Origin: Apteryx mantelli
Taxonomy: Eukaryota > Chordata > Aves > Apterygiformes > Apterygidae
Length of the DNA stretch: 64,000 nucleotides
NCBI RefSeq assembly: GCF_036417845.1
Contig: NC_089982.1
Coordinates: forward strand, 61,207,684 to 61,271,683
Reading direction: 5' to 3'
The position numbers were made by a program, and so were the translations under genes. Shown in pieces: positions 1 to 13,456 of the stretch. Below the pieces are notes generated by a model. It searched no databases. It had not been told where the DNA came from and saw only the letters and a program-made list of their open reading frames with translations. Position 1 is the stretch's first letter; the number at the start of each line of letters is the position of its first letter.

Positions 1-1047
1 AATGGCCATCATTGCAATAGTAATTAATACTTTTTGGCTGAAGTGACCTTAGCTTTCCAAGTCTTCAAATAGTATGGTTAAAATTTTTTGTGGAAAAAAA
101 GCGGTCAGGATTTTAATAGAAAATTCCTCTTCAATTTCATTGGTTTATAAGTTATGTAAATGCATTTCTACCATTCAGTTAACAAGAAAAAGGTAAGGCT
201 AAATTCCTTGTTTATGATGGTTATAACCTTTAACTAATGCAGCAATCATTGCTGCTAACGTTAGGATTCAATAATGATTTCCCATTCACAGATACTTTTC
301 ATAGACATTTTTGTCACAGGCAAAAACTGTAATTGGCATAACTGGATATTTCTCAAAATAACATTGTGTAGCATATCCAAAGTTTGACATATCATTCAGA
401 TATTCTTAAAATTAATGTAGCTACATTTACAATATTATTCTTTGAAGTTAAGAATAGGAGAACAATTACAGTACAAACACTTCCCTGTAATCTAATCACA
501 GCTCAAATGTAAGGTTTTAATATATAGGTCACATCAGATGCCCATGTATGTAGTTTTTCAAGATAAACAAAGGCATTACATAGGTTCCATAGAAACCATT
601 TGTACAAAACAATGTTGATTTATGTATATACTAACAAAATTGCAAAGATGTCAGCAAGGAACATAAAGAAGGTAGGTACAGTAAGGAGAAGTAAAGCACA
701 GTCAGATAATTTGACACCAAGGAGTAATTGTGTGGTTTGGCAAGGTGTAACAGAGAACATTCTTTCACCTTTCAGGGACAACTTGTTCAGGTTTTAGTGA
801 CATAAACAACTCATTTAACTTTCATCTTGTACAAAGGTAAGCAAATCTATACAGATTGGAAAGCCCTGAAGCTATAAATGCATAAAGAACTGAAGCTCAA
901 AAAATTTGTTCATGTCACTACAATTGCAAATGAAATTATAACCTGCCTTATAGTACAATTTTTGTGGAACATGGTTAAAGTGATGCACAGCACTTTCTCA
1001 TTCTGTTTTTTTTCCTTTTTCCTGTAGCTTAGGTTCAGAGACAATTT
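1..1047 (-). other. AT-rich tract, possible 3'UTR of a minus-strand transcript
   Basis: No open frame of note lies here. The tract sits directly downstream, in minus-strand sense, of the candidate stop codon at 1048-1050, so it would be the 3'UTR if that exon is real. Only variant minus-strand polyadenylation hexamers (ATTAAA, read from tttaat near 111-116 and 514-519) are visible, and no canonical AATAAA. The alternative is plain intergenic DNA. Confidence 0.2.
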
Positions 1048-1112
1048 TCAGATGTCCAGGACACCCTGAGCAGATGCTAAGACTTGGGGCCCTTTGTTCT
1101 TTTCCATCACCC
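1048..1112 (-). CDS. Candidate terminal coding exon, unidentified gene
   Basis: On the minus strand a good acceptor (pyrimidine-rich tract ending TGTGCAG) precedes an exon starting at 1112. Two bases complete a codon, then 20 codons run to a TGA at 1048-1050. The tail reads VMEKNKGPQVLASAQGVLDI. I do not recognise the protein. A strong minus-strand donor (CACAG|GTAAG) at 3648 ends an open stretch (3648-3714) whose phase, one leftover base, fits this exon. That agreement has a one-in-three chance of being accidental, and the upstream segment lacks a good acceptor. Twenty open codons are easily random, so this is a weak call. Confidence 0.22.
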
Positions 1113-4100
1113 CTGCACAGATAGGAATAAAAGTCAGAATGGATTTCAGATAATGGGGTCCTGGCAGCATGTCCTCAAGACTGGCTTTGCTTATATTCCT
1201 ATTGTTTGTCTTCTTTGTCTTCTTCTTGATATTCCTACATATATCTAGTCCTTCTCCATTTCTTATGTAGATTTTTAGTTTTGTATGAACTCAGAGGAAA
1301 TTTTAGCTTTCAGGAGAGGAGGGGAGACTGTATTATTCCACAGCCTTCCCTCTCACAGTCTGCATCCATTGAACTAAACTGAAAAACCCCTATGAAGTTC
1401 AGTGATGCAGGATCGAGACTGTGCTGCCTCATGCTTCTGCCCAGTTAATCCACAGTTGATATCAGCTTTGAGATCCTTAGTCCATTATGCCAGGTGTTGC
1501 AAATATTTTTCATTCCATTCACTAGGAAATCTTAAGTATCTAATTGCATGGGAGGATTAATTGTATCCCTTCCCCCCTCCAGCTTTCCATTCTTTTGCTG
1601 ATATCCCTCTCACTGTGGCGGCAGAGTTTCAGTTTAGGTACACACAGAAACCACAAACCTGTTCATGCTAGTTCCACCTTAAACCAAATTCACTGCTGTC
1701 CATATCTCTCCTCTGATCTTGCCTCTTTTCTGATACTCAAGTGTCAATGCCAAGGTAAATTCTAAATGTGACATTAAGATATTTGTGTGCTTAAATCAAG
1801 TGAACACATACTGCTAAGATCCACATGTACCAATGTTTCTGGGTTTAGTTTTATTGTTAGCATAATCGATGACATATCCGAGCGTTCTCCTGAGCTTGAT
1901 TAAATTTTCCTCCTTTTCTGATGACAATTCCAGTTTTTAGGTTCCTTCTACCTCCAACCAAGGCTCCAACCCCTTGCATTTTAAAACTAATAGAACATGT
2001 CTGCCAGAAGAAACAACTCTGCCTGTTTATACAGGGCAGTCAAGCCTGATGTCAGAGTGATTTAGCAGATGAGCCTTGCATTCCAGTGATCTTCCCTGTG
2101 ACTAATTAGCATCTAACAGTATACACTTGAAGTATTTCAGCCAAAGCTATTTTAATGTGCGTCTCAAAAGTTTGTGATATGTTAGGCAGTATTATAAAAA
2201 AAAGAAAAGCTGTAAAAGATGGAGATTCATACTTGCTGGGCTCAAACCCTCAACAACTTAGGCACATTATTGTAAGAAATCCTATTACAGCGCAATACAG
2301 TTTACAGGTTCAGGCTATTAACTGTAAACTGTGGCAGAAAATGAGCATTTTTGTCACAATTTTCCTGCTTGTTTGGCCTACTAGGAATTATTCAACTAAG
2401 AGCAAAGTCTCAGTTGAATGTCAATATGTGCTGAATTTGCAGTTTAAGATAGACCTGTTTGTTACATCTTTCTGATTAATAGCATTCACCATGGTGCCTG
2501 TATTTATGTATTTTTTTCTGGTGGAAGTTGAGTCCTGTTTCAGAAATCTCTGACCCTGCTCTGCAGATAAAAGTGTTTTAGAGGAATCCTCAAGTCTAAT
2601 TCTCCTTGGAACACAGCCAACCACTTTATGTCTCAAAATTGACTTATGTTAAAAATACTCAACCCTATTCACAATATCATTCAGTTGCCTCTCATATATA
2701 TTTTGTGTGAAATAGATTTGTGAAATGTATTTCCTGAGCGATACCATTTCAATGTGCAGCTATTGTGGCTGTGCATATGCATTGTCAAGTCTTTGGTTGG
2801 GGATGAGGCTGTTTGATCTGTTATGCAGTCACAGAAATAAGAAACACGCTGTGCTACTATTTGTTGCTTTTTACCATTTGCAGCTCACTTTATAAGTGTC
2901 CTCATATGTGATTGTCCATTTTTACCTTCTAAATAATTTAAATCACAGTTTTCACAGTTTTTTAACAGAAATTAAAAGAAATTAATACACTCAACAAGCA
3001 GAGACAACATAAGAGTAACTGTCAAATCTGGAAGACTAAGCAGCATATTGGTTTTGGCTCACAGTTTATGCTCTGGTCTTCTGCTGGAGTTAAATGTTGC
3101 TCAGGACATAACCTGAAATTAGAAGAAATTTGTCACTGGGTGTCTTCTCACATATCTCAGATTAGTGGCTCTTTTTAGACCTGCTGTCTGATAAAACAGA
3201 TAACCTGCATGCTGCAATGACTTTCAAACTTGACTTTTTGTTGTCTGGTAGGACAGATACTGCTAAGGCCTAGAGTCTGTCCTCATGGTGCCTATCCTTT
3301 CCTCTCTGTGTATTCCTCATTTTAAGTGTGGTTTCTTACAGGCAGTGAAGAACATCAGTGACCCAGCATGAAGTCTGGCACTTAGCCAGCCTTCATCCTG
3401 CAATGTTTAAGTAGTTCATAAAACAGGGTAGGCTTTAGAAAACATAGCCTTCCAACGGATTCCAGGCAAAAAACAGTAAATGTGACTCATATAGCTGATC
3501 ATATCATCAAAGTAGACAGTGATATGCAAGCTATAAGCTCAGAAAAATAGGTCTGCAAGTCACTGTTTCCTTCTATGCAGGCCAAAGGCATCAATTCAAT
3601 TCAATATTGGTGTGGCCAAAAGGGAGTGAAGGCAGCAATTTTCTTACCTGTGATTTTAGTATAAAAAGTCTTCTCATTGGGGATTAGCCTGTGTATGGAA
3701 GCTTGCACCTGACCTCATGGTTTACTTGCTTTTTGGTATTGCTCAGTGGATTTTCTTAACATTAATAGCTAGGGTTGCTGAATTCCATTGTGCTCTATTA
3801 TGATCATATTGGCTCTCTGAGCAAAATTTTCCTGAACAGAAATATCATTGTACTGAATCAAAACAACCACCAGGCTTCCATGTAAAATTTCACTGATTCT
3901 GCATCTGCATGCTGATCTAGTTCAAGCCAAAGAACACTGTGTATATTAGTATTTCACAGTTTAGTAATCAATCTAAAATATTACAGGTTCTCATAGATAC
4001 TGTTGGAATTAGACGTAATGCTTTTCATAGGAGAAAAACTGGTTCCATTCAACATGCTGCAAGAAAACGAAAAGGAAAATTTTAAACAAAGGATGAGAAG

Positions 4101-6603
4101 ATAAAATGTCAAACATACTTTCACATTTACCATCCACCTCCTTTTTACAAAGCTTTACATCTGCCATATTCTTTATGAAACTCTCATTCTTTTACAATAG
4201 CAAAGAATATCATAACATTATCTTGTAAAATTATACAGAAAGTTGTTGCTGCTCTATTCTTTCAGTAGTTGCAAAAGTCAGTGATAATATTAGTCGTAAT
4301 AGAGGGATTGCAGGACTCTGAGTTATCATCATGCTAAATGGATGAATGAAACTGTTTGATATTAACATATTTATTAGTAATTTGGGGGGGTTGTTCTTCT
4401 TGACAGCTCTGAATTTCCCTTAATTTGCAGAAGTATCAATGAATGGAAAATAAAAAGGTGCAATTCTAAGCATCTTCTTCTGAAACAAGACCTTAAATAG
4501 ATTTATATTTAAATTATAAAAAGAGACCTCCATTATTTAATCTTCCTTTTCTAATGTATAAATCCCTGTCTTGTTTGTTGTTGATTCAGATCAGCTCCCA
4601 TTACTTTCAGCAGTACATTGTTGAACCGGTGTAAAGATCCTCGGACAGGCAGAACACTACATTAGCTAACCCAGTTTGAGTTAAAACTGTGTTAACTAAA
4701 CATTTGAATACAGTATGTCCTTGTTACATGGAACTGCATCCTTTCTTGAGGATGCACCTTTCTTACTCATCCAGGTGACTGCCATTCACAAAAACTAATA
4801 ACTGTTGCTAGAAGGAATGAAATGCATTTTACTTCTGATTGAGGGCATTTGCCCAACAGTTTCATGCCACTTAATTGTTAGTTTCAATGATACTCCAATA
4901 ATGAACCAGTAGGAGAGAATAATGAACTCTATGAAGCTATGAATCATACCTAAACATACAACTTGCTCCCAGTGAAATCAATGACAAAATATCCACCATT
5001 TCAAAGGAAAAAAATAATTTTATCAGCCATATACTTCTCTATATCTGTGCACTGTACCTATATGCAGCATCTTGATATAATTCTGTCTCAATACATGAGA
5101 CATTACAATACTCAACTAAGAAAAAAAATGGGAATAAATGAACTGTACATTTGGACTGGAGATGGGTTTGGGGATGAGAGGAAAGTCTGATTAATACCAA
5201 ATAATCAAAAATTCTATTTTTTTTCCTAGAATGTCTTTTCTAATTGATTTTCATTTTTGCTGCTGTATTTTTATTTACCTCTTCTTTTAAGTTTTTGTAT
5301 CTTCTAAACAGGCATCAAGTTATTCTTGAAAAGCCTTCCAGGTTTAGTCTCTCAGGTTTGCCTTTCAAATCCACAGTATGAACAGTCAGACTACAGATTC
5401 AGAACTGAAGGCAAAATTCTCATATTCATTAAGCATATTCCAGTTCTGCTACTTGGCTCCTTTTACATGGCAAAAAACCCCCGTTGATGTGAAAGCTCCC
5501 AGCATGTGTGGAGATGACAGTTGTAGGGGTCGGGAGTTATCTTCTGGTCTAAAAGATTTACTGTAGTGACTTGTGTCATAATTTTGCTGCAACCAAGAGA
5601 GCAATTAATGGTAGTTCAAATCCAGTTCTGTGTGCTGCTGACTTTCCTAAGTTTCTAGTACTTCCTGGCTTCCTGATAGGTCCTGGTGTCTGAATTTAAG
5701 CATCTGTAAATGGAAATATATTACCCTTTATTTCACAGCATAAAAAGAGATCCTGGAGGAAAAATGCTATTCCCAAACTGCATTTTGCCAGATTAATACA
5801 AAAGTGATTTTGATTAAACTTTACAATAAAATTCTATAATATTACACTAAATTTACTATACATAAGATGTATATAAATTCAATAGATGACGTGGTCAATT
5901 TGGCAATATTTGATCAGACAGCTCAGTTATCTGATTGCATTAATGCTACACTTCCAAATTCTCCTTGTTCTGTCTTCATATCTCTCCCTGTTGGAATCCA
6001 AGCCCTGGAGTCAAATAAGAAAATTTCCCCTACTCTTTGAAAGTCTTGGATCAAAGGACTCAGTAATGGCTGTGATCTCTGAGAAGAGAAGAGCACACAC
6101 TTTGGTAAGATCTTTCTCACTGTTAAGAAAATGTGACTGGGCACACAGCACATGGTTAAAGCAGTTAGGACTAACGCGTGAAGTCCAGAGCTCAGACTCC
6201 ATCTGAAAATGAATTAATAATGTTGTTGAATTCCTGGTATTACTGCTCTGATTTAGCCCTGCATTGAAAATTGCAGATTCAGCTTTCTGATATTTGGAAC
6301 ATAATTTCTGTATCTGATAAAAAGCTGTAAACTCATCTCTAGCTAAAATTCATTTAATCAGAGCATTTCCAAGCACCACATTCTGATCTGTCATTTTTTC
6401 TAGATTTCTGATCCATAACTTTCCATATTATGAAAAAATATCACCTTTAATCAAATGGAACAGCATCATTAGCTGGTTCAGAGAACTCTCCCCTCCGGTA
6501 CTAGAGAGACCACTGCTTAGCTCAGTGTTCAGTTGGGTGAGAATGAAGCTTTATTCCAATCAGACTGTTGTGAAGCCAGAAAAAAAATGTTGTCATCATC
6601 TAC
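1113..6603. other. Gene-poor AT-rich interval
   Basis: Both strands were read for exon-like segments and repeats. Apart from the donor at 3648 and a short worn repeat at 4963-5006, I see only unrelated short open frames, T/A runs and no CpG-rich patch. It is consistent with intergenic or intronic DNA. Confidence 0.5.
4963..5006. repeat. Worn fragment of an ancient amniote repeat with a CCATTGA-type core
   Basis: The segment reads like a decayed copy of the widespread sauropsid repeat in which 'cccattgaa(g/a)tcaatggc' is followed by an inverted 'ccattgacttcaatgg'. Here the pieces are gctcccagtgaaatcaatga and a later ccaccatttcaaagg. The family is recalled from memory and not named. Similar pieces lie at 42273-42336, 55829-55870 and 63083-63111. 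Confidence 0.35.
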
Positions 6604-6648
6604 ATTATTATGCATAACAAAATGCAAATAATAAACCACTTTGCATAA
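6604..6648. promoter_or_regulatory. Cluster of POU/octamer-like motifs
   Basis: Within 45 bp there is a perfect octamer ATGCAAAT (6622-6629), an ATTATGCATAA-type motif just before it and TTTGCATAA (6640-6648). Three closely spaced sites for POU-domain factors in an otherwise featureless stretch suggest an enhancer element. AT-rich DNA yields such words by chance, so function is inferred only from density and spacing. Confidence 0.3.
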
Positions 6649-6649
6649 A

Positions 6650-9600
6650 CCTGAGCATGTTGGAGCTGTAATCAGCTTTGATGCAGAATGAGAACTGTAA
6701 TCTCTGTAAGGAAATCTGTATTCTGTCCTCAGGAATACTCATGGGCCAGTGATGGTGTTCTCCGGTTCTTCATTGCCACCTCCCGGCTACTGCAGGCACA
6801 CCAGTGGCTGAGGCGCTCCCTTAGCAGTTCTGTGGCACGGGCTGGGGTTGGCCTGAGCCAACCATTTCTCTCTTCGCCTCCAGAACAGCCCCTGTGTGGT
6901 CACTGTAACAGGCAGTAAGAGCCTCCCCACAGCGTTGCTGTGTGTTTTGCCTTATCTGGCCCCTTAGGAAAGACTGGGGAGCAACCAAAGATCAGGTACA
7001 AAAACATTGGGGATAACTGCCATTTTCTGTTGCTGCTTGCATTGTATGTAAACCTGTGTGAGCCAATACAAAAGTGCTTCCATGTACATAGTATGCCTGC
7101 TGATTGGAAATGGGACACTGCAGGTCTTCACTACATTTTCGAATTCTAAGACAGGCTGAGTAGCCATGGTTGCATGAGAGACTTCCTCACCCATCTGTCT
7201 CGTTCTCCCTGCACATCATCAGTTCACTTCTGGGTGAAGTTCAGTATTTGCTTACTGGTACCCAGAACGAATGATAAGTGGTCTACAGTCTCAGTTTTCT
7301 TTCCTTTGCTTCTCCATTTATCTCACTCTCCTATATAACCAATATTTGGTAGGGACCCACCACATGTGTCCATCACAAAAGTTCATTTAGCAAATGATTG
7401 TGGAGTTGTTACCATATCACCGAACCTCTCACCCTGGTATTTGTTATAGCCCCTCTGCCAGATATTACTGGTGGAATGGCACATGTGAGCATGCCTCAGC
7501 TGCATTAGTGCAAAGTCTGATGACTTAGCTTAAGCTGACGTGGAACGTGGTTCAGGCTAAGATGCTGGGTTTTTCATGGACATGAATAGGAAATGGCCAT
7601 ATTTTCTCTTCCATTAGCAAAACTGAGAGGGCCACACATTCCAGTAGAGACATCAGCATACAGCCAAGGAGCAGTAACATTGTGAATCTCTGAATTTTTT
7701 TTCTATGAATATTTTGTGTCTAATTTCTATAGTGTCTTCTGTTATGGCCCCTTTCCCTAGGGACTTTTCACAGAAGTGCACATAGAGCTTGGTCTTATTT
7801 AAAGTGTAGTGAAAGCCTCATCTTTTTTTCTTTTGATTCTTCCTCTAGTCAAGGTATGAGACATGTTAACACCTGATTTAGAAAATGCCCCCCCCCTTAT
7901 AGTTTTACAGGTGCATTTTCTTTCCAAATCTTAGAAACATATCGAAACTTTCAAGTGATGAGTGCTTAATAAACACATACAACAAAAACAGTGGAATAAC
8001 ACTGTTGGAGTTGCATAGCATTTCCTTTGTATCTCTGATTGGATGCATTTGCCCAGTTTTGCAGCAGCAGAGAAGGCATTTTAATTAGATTTTTGAATTC
8101 GATTTTGTAGACCTGTGAAGAAGAAGGTGAATTTAGGCCAGAAGATACCACTGACTGCAGAGGAACTGATCATCTGCCAGCAGCATTCTGGTAAAGGAGG
8201 TTATGTTCTGTAGCCTGACTACACTGGAGGAGGAAGTGTCACAAGCCCTATCACAGAAAGTATATTTGTATGAGGACTTCAAACTACCAGGCATACTGAG
8301 GGTCTCTGTGTATCTGAATACCTCAAGAAAACACGCTAATATAGAGAAAGAGACCTGAGCTAATGGCAGAGGTTTCCTACAGCAGTAACTTTATATGCAG
8401 TTTTCTGAAGAAAACTGATTTACTGAAGGTTTTGTAACGTAGTATGGCAAAGTTAAGGTTAGTTTTCAGTTGCTTTTTTCCTCTGGGTAAATAGTACATG
8501 TTAGTCTTCAGGACTGGCAGCTCAGCGCTTTTCACCACCTTTCCATTAAGCACACTTTAAATGTAAAAAATGCCCACGGGTGTGCTGTTTCTGAAATAGA
8601 GCGGGAATCAAAATGCTGATTCAGAGGCAAACCTCTCAGACATTGTTTCTTCCTAGATGTGGGTCATGAACTTAAACTTAACTAGATTCAGAAAGCTGAT
8701 CAGGTAAAAGTTCAACATTCAGGGTCCCATCATTGTACATTTATTGTAAAATCAATCATTGTAAAATTATTGTGGGGTCAATAGCTGGATGCTGGCTTTT
8801 GAGCTGTTTTTTAAACTAGTCATCTGAGTGCTATGAAATGAGATGTCTGGACTGATACTGATTAATGTTTATATCACTGTCATTATCAATGCATTTTGGT
8901 ACTTTTCCTCACCATGGTGTCATCTCAGAGTATTTAACATGTATGTGGCCAGAAGGCAACATTTTTCTTCTGGAGAGACTGGGGGCATACAACCTTACTA
9001 TTTTAATTCTGCATTATGGCTGCATATTTTTTCAGGAATTTCCCTTTATTAAGTGATGAAACCTTTCCTTCAGTTCAGGAAAATGATTTGTCTTGGCAAT
9101 TGCCTACAGCACAGAGTGCAAGGAGCAACTTTATTGTAGCTTTTTTCCCCTGCATCTCTACAGCTTGTCCAGCAAGGGGAGTTGTAGGAACAACGCAGTC
9201 AATTTCTCCCAAACTTAATTGTAAAGAAAAATATCTCCAGTCATTAGTAAGGCAAATTCCCCTCTGTCAGAGCTACTGTACAACAGTTAAAATATGACAT
9301 ATTTATGAGACATTTGTTTACTATTTACTAATCTTTTTTTCAGTTGTGCAGGGGAGTCAAAGGTATATCATATGCAACTGGAGAACACTGTAGACAGTGT
9401 TCTCCAGGCCCTGATGTTCAGTACTCACCAATACTAAATTTTATGAGTTTGGGCTGTCAGTCATTAGCAGCTGTGTACATGACAGCCATGTGATCCAGGT
9501 AAAGAGACTTTATGAATATTGTTGAAGGGGAAGGTTTGTTTTTCTTTATTTTTAATTATTTCTTAAAATATGTTTAAACAAACAGAATAATGTAACACAA

Positions 9601-12600
9601 GCAAGGGAAATGAAAGTGGCAGCCTAAAATCGTCGGCCATGCATGATAATAGATATTTAACTGTTGATAATAGGAAGTCTAGATATCTATTCAGCGTATA
9701 AATTTTCCCTTACCTTATCTGTATATTTGTCCATTTCATTACTAAAATGTATCCTTTTGTCTATATGTATCTTGGTCTATACTCTTGTTCTTTTTCTTGC
9801 TGCACATTATCTTACAATAGTAATCCATCAGGATCAGATCCTATGTGACAAATTGTCTGTGTGGGTTTGATTTCATTCCTACCCCTGTGCCTGCAAACAC
9901 TGTTGTTGTTGGGCTTTAGGAATGCAAGTAGAGCCAGGGGACAATGGCAGCAAATGGAAGACTTACATGCTTTAAGTTAAGCAAGTGCAAAGGTATCTGT
10001 AGGATCCAGGCCTTATTTTTATTAGGTTTATCCAGCAACATCCTGCTCGTTGGGTTTTGTTGGCTTTGGTTGTTATCTTCTGCCTTCATGCCTGTCTTTC
10101 TCAAACTGTGCAGTGTCACAGTGATCTTTTTTCCCTCCGTCATCTAGTTATTGTAAGACCAAGGTACATTATCTTTCATTCACCAAGCTGGGCACCATAA
10201 TAAACAGGAAAATAACTGGCCAGATCTGAAAAGCATTTGACATTGATGCACAAGGAATGAACATAAGCTGATCTTGTGCACATCATAACTGGGTACTTTT
10301 ACACTGTGCTTTTTGCCTTAAAGCCCTTTATGTTACACATGCAGCTCTGGTAGTTTCCATACTGGGATAGGCTGCTATGCTAAGACTTCCCTCATCAGGT
10401 GTGCATCAGCACAACTTCTGAGGAGAGGCAGCCTCCAGGCCAGGCAGAAAATCACAATTCTTTATGAAAGTCTGTGCTTAGATACAGATCCAGAACTTTA
10501 CAGCTAGTGTTGTCTCTGTAATAGTTTTTTTCAAGTGGTTTGCCCAAGGCTTCTTTCAAGCTTTAGGGACATGGACATGAAAGTCAACATGACAGTTTGC
10601 AGAATATATTGACTTTCAAAACTGCTCTTCTTCTGCTCCTCTGTCTACTGGTTATATCAGCCTGGCATGTTGCTACATCCAGATGAAAAAATAGCAGAAT
10701 TTTACTGAGATGAAGTCTTATCTGCCTACCTTCATTGTATGGTCACAGGATGCATTAGCAACCACTTCACTGGGGACAAATTTATGTGGGCCTTGCCACA
10801 CACAGAGTTGTTACAGTCAAGAACTGTGCCAGACTGGGGCTGAGAAATCTCCTTTTCAAAGTATGGGTGAGGCAAAACCAGAAGTTTATTCTTGAATGCT
10901 TTTCATACCAGACTAGGCGATAATGTTAGATTGTCTGCTTCCTTTGATCAAAAGAATGAACTTCTAGCATGTGTCACTATGAACACGTTTATTTGTTTGG
11001 AGCTACTTGATCAAGTGGAAATGGGACACAGTCACATGGGATAACCACAGAGGAGCCAGTCTGTGAACAGTTTCTATGGAGCTGTGAAAGTCTTGAACTG
11101 GAAAGGAAGAAAATAAGAGACTGGGCCATGTCTGCCTCTCTGCCCTACCTCACCATGCAGGACCACCATACTTTGGTGGCAGAAGCAGAGGTAGGGAAAC
11201 TGGGGCTGCACATGTTGGGGCATTTCTAGGAACTCCCCCATGTCTGCCTGCCCAAATTCCCACCGGATGGGAAATGGAACATAAATGTAAAATACTATGA
11301 AATTGTTGTGGATATTTGTGTGTGGAAGAAGCAGGAAACTGCAGATCCAGTGGTTTTAGCATCTTTTTTCATAATTTTTCTAACCTTCAAACAAGAATCA
11401 TAGGTTGTAAACCAGAAGGTGAGGCCTGAGGCATAAATCTGGTGCAGTTGCACCCTGATAACTGCACGCACACAAGCAGGCTGGGCCTTGAAATGCAGTC
11501 ACTGGAAAATATGAAAAAAAAAATTTCCACATTTATTTGGAGCAATGTTTGATACTGTTGGGAAAGAGTTGTACTGCTTCTAGAGATCACCTTATAGCTA
11601 CACTTTTTTTAAAGTCAGGGCAACTTGACTTTCTCCAGGTTGGGTACTAAGACCCAGGGATGAGTTTCTCATTGTCTTCCTCACAGTCACTTTGCTGGGA
11701 GTCCTTCCTTTGTTTACTCACTCCTGAAGCAAAAATTATCTGCTACCCTGTTTAGACTACAAAGAAATTGATTTTCCTTCCCCTTTCATCACTTGTATTT
11801 TTTCAACCAACACCTTATCTTCAGTCTGGAAGGTGGGATAAGTTGTAGCTTCATTTGATTATAGCTTCAGGCTTCCATTCAGAACACTACAGAGTATGCT
11901 TAACTTCTGTTAGATCAGCGATCCCGCTTCATCAATTTAGCTTCAATATATGTAGGTTTGAAATGTTTAAAGTCAGTAATTGTCCATCTCTGTAACATAA
12001 TTATTTATACTACAAGGATCCAGTCAGGAATGAGGATCCCAAATTTGCTCTGCAAACATGTCTAGAGCTTGGACAAATATTTTCATAACTGCTGCTCTAA
12101 CTATATAAAAAAATAACTGGAGATAAAAAAGCAGCATTTTTTCATGGCTAATAAAAATATAAATAGATATAAGTGAGTATAACATTGAGTTTGATTTTAA
12201 AAGACTAAGAAATGTATCATCAAATGTCAGATAATCTTTGAATCTGGCTTGAATTTAGCTCCACTTCACAAATTAAAGGCAACAAAATATATATTCGTGG
12301 ACTAACATTTTAAATTATCTTTGCCAATGGGTAATATTGTCAAGGAAATAATCCCTGAATCTTTTCAAGCTACTGTCTGAGTGGGAGATTTTAAAAAGTT
12401 GATTGTGTTAAATTTCTGAAGAAATGTTGCCTCAAATATATATCTGTTGTTATGTCCCCTAAGTTTGCAAAAAACTGCCTAGTTCTAGCAGTCCAGAAGG
12501 GCTAGGATTTAATACTGACCAAAAGTATTCTGTTTTGATACATATTCATATAGTGAAACTGTATCTCTGTCTGGAGTAATGTCCGATTTCTTGCTAAGGT

Positions 12601-12624
12601 AAGAAAGATTAGTATGTTTTAAAT
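6650..12624. other. Gene-poor interval
   Basis: No recognisable exon, RNA gene or young transposon. Features seen are the hairpin at 9378-9407, a C-run at about 7889-7897 and short open frames without coding character. Simple AT-rich texture dominates, for example near 8740-8775 and 9535-9600. Confidence 0.5.
9378..9407. repeat. Perfect 30-bp hairpin (14-bp arms, 2-bp loop)
   Basis: The left arm CTGGAGAACACTGT (9378-9391) is followed by AG and then its exact reverse complement ACAGTGTTCTCCAG (9394-9407). A perfect 14-bp stem with a 2-bp spacer is unusual for unique DNA. The arms include AGAACA and TGTTCT, the half-sites of steroid-receptor elements, but they are 10 bp apart instead of the canonical 3. 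It could form a cruciform or be a scar of templated inverted duplication. Confidence 0.9.
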
Positions 12625-13456
12625 GTTGACCTGGACAGGCTGGAGAGGTGGGCAGAGAGGAACCTCATGAAGTTCAACAAAGGCAAGTGCAGGGTCCTGC
12701 ACCTGGGGAGGAATAACCCCATGCACCAGGACAGGTTGGGGGTTGACCTGCTGGAAAGCAGCTCTGCGGAGAAGGACCTGGGAGTGCTGGTGGACACCAA
12801 GTTAAGCATGAGGCAGCAATGTGCCCTTGTGGCCAAGAAGGCCAATGGTATCCTGGGGTGCATCAGGAAGAGTGTTGCCAGCAGGTCAAGGGAGGTGATT
12901 CTCCCCCTCTACTCAGCCCTGGTGAGGCCACATCTGGAGTACTGTGTCCAGTTCTGGGCTCCCCAGTACAAGAGGGATGTGGCATTACTGGAGCAAGTCC
13001 AGCGAAGGGCCACAAAGATGATTAGGGGACTGGAGCATCTCTCTTATGAGGAAAGGCTGAGAGAGCTTGGCCTGTTTAGCTTGGAGAAGAGAAGGCTGAG
13101 AGGAGATCTTATTAATGTGTACAAGTATCTGAAGGGAGGGTGTCGAGAGGATGGGACCAGACTCTCTTCAGTGGTGCCCAGCGACAGGACGCGAGGCAAC
13201 GGGCACAAACTGAAACACAGACGCTTCCATCTGAACATGAGGAAAAACTTTTTCATTGTGAGGGTGACAGAGCACTGGAACAGGTTGCCCAGAGAGGTTG
13301 TGGAATCTCCTTCTCTGGAGATATTCAAAAGCCATCTGGACAGGGTCTGCGCAACGTGCTCTAGGTGACCCTGCTTGAGCAGGGGGGTTGGACTAGATGA
13401 TCTCCAGAGGTCCCTTCCAACCTCAACCATTCTGTGTGATTCTGTGATTCTGTGTG
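12625..13456 (+). mobile_element. CR1 LINE, 5'-truncated, avian type
   Basis: This is the 3' part of a CR1 non-LTR retrotransposon. The left edge is the usual arbitrary 5' truncation around 12625. The right edge carries the CR1 3'UTR motif (ggttggactagatgatctcc) and then repeats of ATTCTGTG ending near 13456, the hallmark tail of bird CR1s, with no poly(A). It supplies the best evidence that the genome is avian. The open frame inside is long and lightly damaged, so the insertion is not among the oldest in the window. Confidence 0.95.
12667..13368 (+). pseudogene. CR1 ORF2 C-terminal fragment (post-catalytic reverse-transcriptase region)
   Basis: The frame is open for 233 codons and encodes the segment after the reverse-transcriptase catalytic palm. 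Recognisable CR1 blocks are [18 protein letters not shown] near the start, [13 protein letters not shown] at about residue 36, [16 protein letters not shown] at about residue 85, and [20 protein letters not shown] near the end. The endonuclease domain and the catalytic YADD-type motif lie upstream in full-length elements and are missing, so it cannot support retrotransposition. The apparent start is an internal methionine exposed by truncation. The open frame reflects moderate age, not host function. Confidence 0.92.

Noticed and set aside
9381..9404. Canonical glucocorticoid response element
   Set aside because: The AGAACA and TGTTCT half-sites are 10 bp apart, not 3.
12667..13368. Treating the 233-codon frame as a host gene
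   Set aside because: It is plainly CR1 ORF2, 5'-truncated and lacking the catalytic part.
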